Part shown: piece by piece, positions 36,706 through 48,700 of the stretch
Layout: each line of letters starts with the position of its first letter
Position numbering within the stretch: the first letter of the stretch is position 1
Assembly (NCBI RefSeq): GCF_021917145.1
Contig: NC_061064.1
Span: 512,785-576,784, forward strand
Origin: Hypomesus transpacificus
Lineage: Eukaryota > Chordata > Actinopteri > Osmeriformes > Osmeridae
DNA length: 64,000 nucleotides
Direction of reading: 5' to 3'
Notes under the pieces: generated by a model
The model's database searches: none
Seen by the model: only the letters and a program-made list of their open reading frames with translations
Told to the model about the DNA's origin: nothing
Program-made: the position numbers and the translations under genes

Positions 36706-39700
36706 ATCACTGGTGGTAACCCAAACTAACCTCAGCTGCAGTTTTAATGAATGTGTGCGGAGCGTGTTATGTTTAAATGATTGATTTCAAGGTCTGATTC
36801 AAGGTCTGCGTTTCTCAGTCGTGGCCAGGGGGCGGGATCGAATATGAATCTGAGCAGTATTATGAATCGACAAAAGCCTGAGGAAATTATTTTGTGTTGC
36901 ACTGTCCTGTGAGAACAGTGTTGGTTTCCAGCAACTACAAAACAAAAACAGCCCAATACTCTAAAGATCCCAACCCTGGGTTGGACTGGCCCGGGGAGGG
37001 GGCGAAACAGTCAGAGAAAGGTGGAGGTAATGGGGGGTAGGCCGCTGCCTGGGAGCACTGCTTGGAGAAAGGCCTACCTCCAGGCGGCCGGTGTCGGGCT
37101 GGAAGCCTCGGGCGGGGTCCTCTGTGGTGACGCGGCATTGGATGGCGAAGCCGTTGATCCGGATCTTGTCCTGTTTGAGGCCCAGTTCGGGCAGGCTCCG
37201 CCCCTCACACACTCGCAGCTGGGCGTGCACAAGGTCCACACTGGGGAGGGGGGGGATGGAGAACACATTGTAAGACTCATGTTCAATGTCCATTGAAACA
37301 GGCACTTTTGATTTTGATAACGTTAACATTAACGTAATTTTCCCGCAAACAAATCAATCTTAAAAAGCCCATCGACATTCACAGCTCTGATTTTGAGATA
37401 ACAGTTCACAAGTTTCTCCCCCGCCGGAAAATATCCCTTGATGGAATCAGGATGCACGCACGCACGCACACGCACACATCCTGAGAGAGGGAAGTGAAAA
37501 GAGAAGCTTGGTTCAACTCGAGGGGAACAGAGCGAAGAGAGTGGGTCCTGGGGGTAAGAGAGAACCGACACCCATTCAGACCCACCGACAGTCTGAGGCC
37601 CAGAGGGACCCAGGCCAGCACCGGGCCAGACTGACAGATGGACTCTGACAGGAATACAAATCTAATCCACGTCCGTAAAGACGTGAAAAGTTGCCTGGAA
37701 CTCGCATACATCACAGCAACAAACTGGTACATTTTTACATTGCCATAGAAATGTTTTTCCCGTTAAAACAATCGATTGAAAGCGTTTGTTTGTCTGTTAA
37801 ACTGACTGCAGGAACATGAAAGTGATGCTACAGGGTACAAGTTCCAACCTCAAGAACACGAATTGGTATTAAAATAACACAATTCCTATTAAATTGTGTT
37901 TTTTTTTAATATAATGCAACCATGTTTTGTGCCCTGAAGCCCCAAGAACAAGGAGTAAGAACATAGTTTTACTGTTAATCAGTAACTCCACTCCTGAAGT
38001 ATCTAAAGAAGTACCGTATCCAAGTTGCCCCCCCCCCCCCCCCATTAAATGTTCTATACATTTTTTTCAAATCACACACTTGCATAATAAAAGGAATGAC
38101 AGACCTGCGAGTATTTGAGCTTGCTGATGCTGCATCAAATTGCTTGTCCATTGCAGTTCACCAGCACCCAGTGATGCCTGACTACAACTCATTATTTGGG
38201 CAAAATTTACAGACCCTATTTTGGCATTATAAATTCTGGGGTAGAAAGAGGATAATTCTAGACAGTTATCTCCTGTCTGTTAGGTTTACCTCTAACCAAA
38301 GCCAGTAGACTCACAAGACATCACTTTCAGATTGGAGGAGAAATTCTCAATTCATTTTGAGCATTTTTCATAATCAAAACAGGCATTCTACTACGCAAGA
38401 TTAGCCAATAGCTAGCTACACTGTTAGGTAGAACAAACACACACATCAGTCGTGACAACCCGTCACTTTCTCCCCTCTCCCTGCTGCCTCCTCAGAGTCT
38501 ACTGATGTTCTCCAACTGACGTCTCCAACGCTTCCAACTGTTTTTAGGGCGGTAGTGAGAACAAAGAGATTGGGGAATAAAAACAAGAGAACAGAGAAAA
38601 GGAGAACAAGAGCTGAGCAGGCAGAGACTGCATTGCACAAAACCAAAAGCTGGGATATAAGCTGTGTGTGTGTGTGTGTGTGTGTAAGGCGAGAAATAGA
38701 GAGTTGGTGAAATAGATGGGAGGGAGGAAAAACAAACTAACTAGAAGACAAAGAGAAAGATGTGAGAGAGAATTCAGTTCAACTTCCTATTCCACCTTAA
38801 TTGCTCACGCCAGGTAACAAACAAGGTGCCAGTCTGCACGTGTCGCTGGATATAATGCCCCTCCATCGCTCCTCAGCAATACTTCCACTCAGAAAAACAC
38901 GGCTCTCATCTCTTCATCATCTCAGCCTGGCAGCCTGCCAGGTCATGTGGGAAACAGCCTCCTACTCAGCCACCAGCTCCATCTTCCTTCCCTGCCAGTT
39001 ATGAAGCCACCCATCTCTCATCCTTCCAAGACCCTTTTCCCCCCTCATTTCTTGCAGAGGATGAACAAATACACAGCTGCAATCTAGCCACAACCCGGTG
39101 ATTAGAAAGCCATTACAGGGTCAGCGAGAGCGCACACACACACGACAGTGGGAAGTCCTGGATTGGCGAAATGCTGAGAGAATTGTAATTGTAATGACTT
39201 CCCTGCAGTGAGAAGAGGAAATGATCAAGGTAGAATAGATAATGCACCAATAGGTGCAGCCTCTGTTTCACACTACATAATGGACCTGTAAGGCAGGTTT
39301 CAAAAGGACTTTACATAAATTAAGACCGTTATGAAACAAAAATAGCATCTCAACGCAAGCTAAAAAGGAGAAATCCATTAAGCTACTTGCAATGACATTA
39401 AAAGCATGTTGCAGATTTATCCCGTTAAGAGATTAAATGGAGGAATACATGATAGGCTGCTTCTAATGGTTTTAATGCTCTGCCCCTTACATAGGGGAAT
39501 TGTAAATTATGCTAAATCGCTTTGACCAATTGAAAGTCATGATACAACACTGGGGTGTACTACTAGGCTGTGATCCGAATACACTGGGGCAAAGTCCAGA
39601 TATCAGAAGGTGAACAAATTACATAGATATTTAAATAAAAAAACACCTGTGGCATCTGGCAAACATGCCCCTTTAGACGTTTCTAAATCAGAATCAAGTG

Positions 39701-42700
39701 CATTACAGTCATGTGCATTTCTACACCCAATCATTCAGAACGGGGCTCCTGCAAAATGCCAATTGCCGCCTGACAGTTTCAATTTCATGCAACACGATGG
39801 ACATTTATAATAAATGAAGCTCCATTCCTTCCACAGGGGCAGACAAGCACAAATAGAGACGCCCAGAGTTAGTAGCAGGAGCAAAACGAACAACAACAAA
39901 AGCACACAGAGATCCATCTGGCTGTGTGCATACACACACACCCAGACCATAACAAGGCTGTTTAATGATCAAATGAATTACTTGAACATCTCCCGTCTCT
40001 GAGGGGCCTATAACAAAGCCGGTGTGCATGTCACCTTGCCGCAGGTTTCAGACACTCTCACAGCAAGCCCACCTGCACACATGACTGACAACAGCACACA
40101 GACATGTACCAGTCGATGCATGTTACCACAGATGCACTTGTGCTACAGATTGTACAATGCAAACACTGACAGGCACTACCGTTCAGCACCACTTCACTCA
40201 ATCATTCTGGCAAAGAGGAAACGCCGGCAGCGTTTCAAGAGCTTTATTGTTGTGTGGGTAAGTGCACAAAACAATCACAGATTGTTGGATTGGATTACAT
40301 AAGAATACATTTGTATTATTCATACAACGTTACGCACATGTGTAGAGAGTGGCAACACCAGAACACAGACACACACTTACTGACGTGTCCACTGAAGACA
40401 TTCTCACAGACACACACTTACTGACGTGTCCACTGAAGACATTCTCACAGACACACACTTACTGACGCGTCCACTGAAGACATTCTCTCCCAATTTCTCC
40501 CTTCCCTCCTGTTTTCTTCTGGCTGTCTGTCCTCTGTCTCTGTCCAAGAGCAGTGGTCAGCCATATCAACAGCCATCGAGGACCAAGTCCAAATGCTGGA
40601 GAGCAATGTGTTCCCTAAGTTCCTCAGGGTCCTAAAGTTCCTATCCTCCTAAGGGTCTCGCTGCAGAGGAAACCCATGTGATGAGTATGTTGGCATGTTT
40701 GTTTAGTGAGAAGGGTTTGAGAGACCAGTCTTGATCTGGCTCTCTCTCTACTTCTACAGTCTACGGTTTATTTACACCCGAAAAAATCCTACCAATCCCC
40801 CCAAACTAGACCTAGGTCCCGCACACTGAATTTAAGATAAAAATATCAAATTAAATTGGCAGTATGGATGCAAATAAAACATGGGGAGTTGGAGCCCATG
40901 TTTACCCCTCCGGCATTCTGGATCTAATGGGCGAGCGCAGCAAGCAGACACACTCACCAAACACTGTACACGACAGGCAGGTGCACACTGGTACAACAGC
41001 AACAAGGCAGGTGGCCCCTGGCACAGCAGACCAGACACGGAACTGACAGGTGCATTCTGGAACACGGGCACAACTGAACAGGAAGGTGAGAACTTGGGCA
41101 GACAGGTGTGATGGCCATGCCTGTAGTCAGTACCCTGGCACACTAGACCGCTAACGTTTGGTTACAGTTCCCTTGCAGTCTGGCACCTCTCTGAAAATAC
41201 ATTTCTTGAGCCAAGGTGTATTAACTCATATTCATCACCTCATCAGACCTATCACACAACAATCCAAATAACAAATGACATTAACCCGCATCGATCACTT
41301 GACAACTAAGTTCAAATGACCACCACAACCCTAACCCAACCAACGCAGCCATGGCTGCATCCAGAAAACCTCATTAACAAGAGAGATGACTTACTGCCTG
41401 GCTACAACATACCATTATATTGATCCACTGTTTCACTGGGCTAATCCTAACCCATGGAAAGTGTTTTCCAGGATGGGCGACAAACGCTAGGTGTTGTGAG
41501 AGGAGAGGGGTTTCTAGGCAACGGCAGGTATAAGCTGTCACTCACTCTGTGATCTGCTCGGTCACAGTGTGTTCCACCTGTAGGCGGGAGTTGACCTCGA
41601 TGAAGTAGTAGCGGCCATGTTTATCCACCAGGAACTCCACAGTCCCTGCGTTCTCATAGCCCACCTGCAGACAGAGCACAGCAAAACATGATAGTCAGAA
41701 CCACGGCAATATGGTTAACCATTTGTCCCCCTTTTGGATAAAAGTGCCGGCTGAAAATTAATTTGCCTTGTAAAATCTTTTGTCCTAAAAGCACAGGTGA
41801 TTTACAGACCAAATGATTATAATCTTGATTTGTTAACTACATTTGCAGCTGTGTGGGAGAAATCTCGATTTCCTTAGGTGCTTATGCTAATCTAAATCAG
41901 TATATCAGCTATTGTATTCTTTCACATTAATCATTCACATAATTTATTCCTATTGTATTCTATTGCATTCCTACTGTGATCAACGCCAAGTAAATTGTGT
42001 GACAAAGACTAAAGGAAACCAGATGTCGGGCCCATTTAATCCTCTACAAGCCTGAGCAAATGGACATCAGTGCCTAGCATGAAACTTCAGAGCCTGAGGT
42101 CAGGGGTCATGCTGACAATTGCAGCTGACCCTTTTAGGCACAGCTGTCCTCTTTCCTCACATGGTGGATCCTTCTGGAGAAAACTGATCGTCTCTGTCCC
42201 CGCTTGCTTGTAATAGCAAACACCTGTTGGCATTTATTTGTATACCCTTTTTCTTTCTTGAATTTCAGTCCTCTGACCCTGGTGCCTCTTAGTGATTTTG
42301 CTGATATCGTTGAGGCTGAACGGGTCATTTTTACAAACAGGGAGTTGAGGAACAACTCAATGGCATTGCACAGGAAGATAAAAGGAATGCCAAAGTGTGT
42401 GATAACAGCTAAGGTCCGTGGACACTACACTGTGGTAGGTTATGGTTTATGAAGTGTTTAGGAAACTAGATACACACAGTATCTCTCATGTCAAGTGTTG
42501 TATGTAGCGGGAGTCAGATGGCTGAGCGGTGAGGGAGTCGGGTTAGTAATCAGAAGGTTGCCGGATCGATTCCCCGCCGTGCCAAATGACGTTGTGTCCT
42601 TGGGCAAGGGCACTTCACCCTACCTCTGGGGGAATGTCCCTGTACTTACTGTAACTCTGGATCGCTCTGGATAAGAGCGTCTGCTAAATGACTAAATGTA

Positions 42701-45700
42701 AATAGTCATGGCAGCTGTAACTGAACTTTTAGGAAGCCAGCAGGGCCAGTTGTAATCCACATTGCCGCAGGACTGGAGACGACACCAGCCAACAATCACA
42801 CATCTCATCCAAGACTCATCCCTCGCTCCAAAACCCCCCCCATATCTGCCAAGGAGACAGTATCATCCATTCACGTTCCCCCAATGTGAATCGTTGCAAA
42901 CGAGAAGAGATCCGACAGGCAACATCAGATCACACAGCATAAATGAAGAACCAAGCACAGGGACACATGGTGTATTTATGCTGTTCGCCAAAAGGGCTTA
43001 TGGCAATCGCTACACCAAATGTCAGTCTATTTCAGTAGATGGAAAGCCATCAAGTGTGCTTGGCTCTGTATTTACTCTCCAAATCAAGCTTCTTTTTTTT
43101 TATTTTTTTATTTTTTTTTATTTTTTTATTTTTTTATTTCAAGACCGGTTTTGTATGCAAGCTATTCACACGCCTTTTAATGAAGTGGTGTGATGTGGAA
43201 GGTATTAGCAGGTGGCTGGGGTGTTCCAGCCCCACAGGGCCCCGGGAGGCGGCAGTCTGGACAGAGCTTTGATCAGCAGGCAAGGAGAACAGACAGCACC
43301 GCACACAGGTAAAAACAAAGAGAGAGAGGAATCGAAAGTGTGAGAGATCGACAGAGAGGGAGGAAGGACCAGGAAAGGAGAGCACCGAGATGGAAAAACA
43401 TGGGAGAAAATGTTATAAATAAATAAAAAAAACTCCAGTCATCCTTAAGGGTATTTATACATCTCCAACCTTTCTCTGTACTGGCTATTTCAAAGTGGTT
43501 CTGGTGTGTCACTGAAGACTGAATCTGGGAAACAAACATTTGTTTCGACTGAATGGAGCTTGGAGGGCAAAGTAACGCTAGCGGGAGTGAGTGCGCGTGT
43601 GAACAAGAAGAAGAAAGACTCCGTCAAGGCTGTGAACCCCACCTGTGTTTAAATCGTCTCTGGAAACGGCTGCCGTCACCATGGAGACCGGCGCCATAAA
43701 ACATGATAAATTGGTGATGTTTTTTGGGGGGCCGTCATATGGAGTTCTTGTTTTATTTGACCTTTTTTTGTAAATAAGCTCTCAGTTTGAGTTTCCTTAG
43801 GTCTATTCAATGAGCATTTGAATCAGCGGGTTCAGGGATTCGCTAAGCCTCTGAATCACACCGACCTTGAGAGTTCTGCATGGACGGTATAACCATAGAC
43901 TCTGAGAAACAGGCCAAGCTCCAGCACACAACAATATCATGGAATTTGGTTATCAGCGCTTATGCTCAAATATCTACGCAAAAGTTAAATAGATCATTTT
44001 ATATATTCCAAAGACAAAAAAAACCCTTTCATACTTGTCTTCATTAGCAGCAGGGCTTGGTGGTGTTGGCAAATAGGTTTTGGGGGGGAAAAGCATCTAT
44101 AAAAAAAAATATCTAACAATAACCAACCTTCATCCACTGGCACACTAACCTTCACCACAGAGTAATCTGTCTAAGCAAGCTCTCAGTCTGACCTCCATGG
44201 ATAGCATAACAATGCAGGAGTGATAACCCAAAGATAACACTCAGAGTCAGTCAACACTGAACATGCACCAACAGGCATCTCCCAGGGAAAACTCACACCG
44301 ATCCTACTCACACCGATCCTACAAGCTTGGTAACCCACACTGATTGCTACAGTCACATTTTGTTTCAACTCGCGTCACTCTGAGGCCCCTCTGACTGAAA
44401 CCGAGGTTTGCTGAGAATTGGAGCTGTGATAACGTAATCCCAGACTACTGAACCGGTCTATGATGCAGCAGAACAAGCAATCACATGAAGTAAACCCAAG
44501 ACCCTGCCGACCGTGGAGACTATAGGAGAAACGCTGATCGGTAGAGGGGAAAGGTCAATCCGGAACCAGCTTTCAGTCGAAGGTAGGAACAGGTAAATAG
44601 AATGGGAGCTTGTGTAATCAGGCCGGTGGCAGGTTTCGTTTCTGACACTGCAAGCGTATCTCCAAATGTTATCCCCAGATTTCAGCTCGTCTTCATCTCA
44701 TATCTGCCATATGACCAAACAGATGGGACGAGAACTCTCAATTCTCCGCTTCCCTCACACCCGTTCCTTTTTCCCTTCATTCCTCTACTCCCCCTCCTCC
44801 CACCCAGCTCTCCCTTTCTCACACACCTCCCCATCCCCCCCTCTCCCCCTCTCCTCCTCCTCCCCCCCTCCTCCTCTCCCTTTCTCACACACCTCCCCAT
44901 CCCACCCACCCCCCCATTCCCGTCCGCTCTCTAACACACACACACGGGCCTTTCAAAACCCTCCCTTCCAACCCACCAATTTCCCCCCACACACACACAC
45001 GCTAATGCACTCGTACATCCCAGTCTGTTAAACGATTGACATGGCAGATGGAGCGGAAGACTAGGCCCAGCAGCGTCCCTGAGACCCAGGGTGGACACAT
45101 AGATCTGGGCACAGCAGCGTCCCTGAGACCCAGGATGGACACATGGACCTGGGCCCAGCAGCGTCCCTGAGACCCAGGGTGGACACATGGACCTGGGCCC
45201 AGCAGCGTCCCTGAGACCCAGGATGGACACATGGACCTGGGCCCAGCAGCGTCCCTGAGACCCAGGGTGGACACATGGACCTGGGCCCAGCAGCGTCCCT
45301 GAGACCCAGGGTGGACACATGGACCTGGGCCCAGCAGCGTCCCTGAGACCCAGGGTGGACACATGGACCTGGGCCCAGCAGCGTCCCTGAGACCCAGGGT
45401 GGACACATGGACCTGGGCCCAGCAGCGTCCCTGAGACCCAGGGTGGACACATGGACCTTCCTGCCAAAGAAACTAGGGCTTGTTCACAAGCAGGGTCCTC
45501 CAGTTCTCCATGAAAGTTATTTTCTAAAAACCCTCTCTCTGTTATATGTTTCCAGTTATGTATATCAGCATTTATACACACACACTGAATGATTAGAAAC
45601 ACTGAATAAGACAGTCGGAAGCTAAGCACTTCGGAGACATTGAGGAGCATTGGAGACTGGCGGCAGTCATTCTCCCAATCTCATTAGCTGCCTTACCCAG

Positions 45701-48700
45701 CTGTAAGGGGATATCTCAAGATGCAACAGATACTAATTCAGTAATTCTTCAGAGATAAATGTAATTATTTTCAACAAACAATAAACAGGGTCCCTTCTTG
45801 ATTGCAATCAAGACAGCCAGAAACTATGTATTTACATGACACCACAGTAAATTGTTCATTATTGTTTGTGGGAGTGGCAGTCTCACTCGTTGCTTAAGGC
45901 AGCAGGCCCCACCTATGCAGCTCAACACTGCCATCTAGTGGGTCTCTCCTTCACCTGCAGGTGGAAATCGAGTACAGCTGCTTTAATTACAGCTAAAGTC
46001 TTGCTTTGATCCCCTCTTTATCCCTTTAGGCCACTTTCTTCCCTGCTAAATTCCTGCCATTCCGTTTTCCCCAAATCCCTTTTGACACTCCTATATTTTC
46101 TTCTGAAGAATTTCATCCCTGTCACGGGCTGCTACAGAGCCTCTATGTGCACAATAGCATAGACAGAGAGAGAAATCATTCATGTTGAAAATAAAATCTT
46201 TATACTTTAAAGCCCTGCCCTTTATCCCTTCCACCCCCTTCCACACAAATCGAATTGTTCTTGTGTTCAGGCCGTGAGTATGAAGAACAGGATGTAACCA
46301 AGAGAGGTTTGATTGGCATCCAAGGCATTTTAACTGCCCAACAAGGAACAAAGAATGCTTCCCAACTGTCAATCACAGTAATGCTGCTTGTTTATTCTCT
46401 GAAGGACACAAAGAGCCTTTGAACAAACTCCTTTTACAGCATTTTGCAGTGTGCAGGCGTAATCATTCCGGCATTACCTTATCGAATGCCGGTTTTTCCG
46501 TCCCAAGCCAAAACTAAATTGTGCTCTTTATCTAATCTTGAATCCAGTCTAGTTCACAGCTGTGGAACGTTATGTTATTGACTCTCCTTGGAAGGCCCGG
46601 TTCCATTTCCTCACGCCCAGTTCCTTAGATGTTCTAACTGAGCAAGTGATCTTCTGCTGTACTTTCAATGTGCACTATTTGCAAGTCGCTTTGGATTTAT
46701 TTTAAATTTTTTGACGTCTGCAAAATGAATAAAATGTAACATTTCATATAAATAAGTGCAGATCTGTGGGCATCTGTGAAACCCTTTGTGACATTGAACA
46801 GCCCATTTTTCATCACAACCAAGCTAAATTAGATGTTCTAATCTGGTGAACAAGGGCCCTCGTACCTGTCTGGCTAGGTTGACAGAGTCAGCAGTGAGCC
46901 TGTCTCGGAGATGGGGGTCCAGCTGTGTTGCCGGGGCGATTTCAACCACTTTCTGGTGCCTCCTTTGAATGGAGCAGTCCCTCTCGTAGAGGTGGATCAC
47001 GTTACCGTACTTATCGCCTGGGAGCAAGGACAAAGAGGGTGGAGCGGGGACAAAGAGGATGGAGCAGGGACAAAGAGGGTAGTGTAGTGCAAGAAACAGA
47101 GACGGGACTTGATCATTCACTTCCTTGGTATACCTGTGGAGGAAAGAATCCACCAAGCTTTACAGCAGTGTCGACTCACACTTGCATTTGAATGTAGTTT
47201 GTCAAATTTGAATATTTATGTTTACATATCTGGGATTAAATGTATACTAATTATGTTTGGTTCATATCAATTTAAGATCCAAATAAAGACGTATATGCAT
47301 AAAACAATGATCTGCATGCAAAGCACTATTAGTCTAACACGGGGATGACCATCCCTGCTCCTGGATATCTACCTTATTAGTCTTAACTCCAATGACAGAC
47401 AAACATGCCTCAGTTTGTCAAGCAGCTCATTATTAGAATCAGACAGGCTGGATTAGGGTTGGAATCTCAAACTACATATTCAACATCTGACACAGGTAAG
47501 TCAACGTTGTCGACATGCATCGTCCCTTGCTCATAGCTATAACTCATAACTTGGAGACGTTAAAATAAACATCTTATTATGGTTTAGGATGTGAAAGGCC
47601 AATTTATTTTCACAACTTTTCTCAAAAACACTAACCCAGGATTTGGACCTCGATGTGCCTGGGCTTCTCGATGTACTTCTCCACGAATAGAGCCCCGTTT
47701 CCGAAGGCCGTCAGCGCCTCGGAGTACGCCCGCTGGAAGTTCTCCTCCAGCTCCTGCAAAGGGTCAAGGGACCCGTCAGTGGCGCAGTCAGAACATGGCT
47801 CATGATGAGGACAGAGGGGTCCAGTAGTTATGGGGGCATTTAGAAAATGATAAGCTTCATGTTAGTCTTTGACTGTGTGTGTGTGTACCTCATACTCCTT
47901 CACCACTCTCATGCCTCTCCCTCCTCCTCCGTACGCAGCCTTGAAGATGATGGGGTAGCCGTAGGTGTTGGCGAACTCCTTGGCTTCGTGGAGGCTGGCG
48001 ATGGGAGCATCGGTCCCAGGTACGACTGGCACCCCTGGCAGAAGGACCAAACACACACAACACGGGTGAAATGTCTGACGAGAACGTGGCCCCACTGGAC
48101 ACATCAGCAGTGGAACATGGCCCCACTGGACACGTCAGCAGTGGAACGTGGCCCCACTGGACACGTCAGCAGTGGAACGTGGCCCCACTGGACACGTCAG
48201 CAGTGGAACGTGGCCCCACTGGACACGTCAGCAGTGGAACGTGGCCCCACTGGACACATCAGCAGTGGAACATGGCCCCACTGGACACGTCAGCAGTGGA
48301 ACGTGGCCCCACTGGACACATCAGCAGTGGAACATGGCCCCACTGGACACGTCAGCAGTGGAACGTGGCCCCACTGGACACGTCAGCAGTGGAACGTGGC
48401 CCCACTGGACACGTCAGCAGTGGAACGTGGCCCCGCTGGACACGTCAGCAGTGGAACGTGGCCCCACTGGACACGTCAGCATGTCGTGTCCAGGAGAGCT
48501 CCCAAGTTGAAGGCCAACTGCACCACGGTCAACCCATTGCTCAGATTAGCATACTGTATCCAGAATGGTTCCACATGTGAAGTGTAAGAGGGCGAGGTTG
48601 AGAAGTGATCTTTGAAGAAGCAGAGCTAGACCCCAGTGAGGGGTGTGCGAGGGGGTCAACTGACCTGCGCGGATGGCGAGCGCCCTGGCCTCCACTTTGT

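Larger units (their letters stand above)
41665..46865. other. pc intron with a SINE, a T-rich tract and a minisatellite
   Basis: Between pc exons 47017-46866 and 41664-41546. It holds the full SINE at 42513, a T-rich TTTTTA tract at 43090-43140, CT/CA-rich sequence at 44780-45000 and the 44-bp minisatellite. No exon recognised. Confidence 0.5.

Noticed and set aside
42513..42590. A functional leucine tRNA gene
   Set aside because: The head is followed by the SINE body and LINE-type tail and repeats at 58285, so it is a retroposon.
45002..45650. Three overlapping repetitive proteins on the minus strand
   Set aside because: Created by a stop-free 44-bp minisatellite inside a pc intron.
47847..48587. 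Three overlapping repetitive proteins on the plus strand
   Set aside because: Created by a stop-free 31-bp minisatellite; antisense to real pc exons at the edges.
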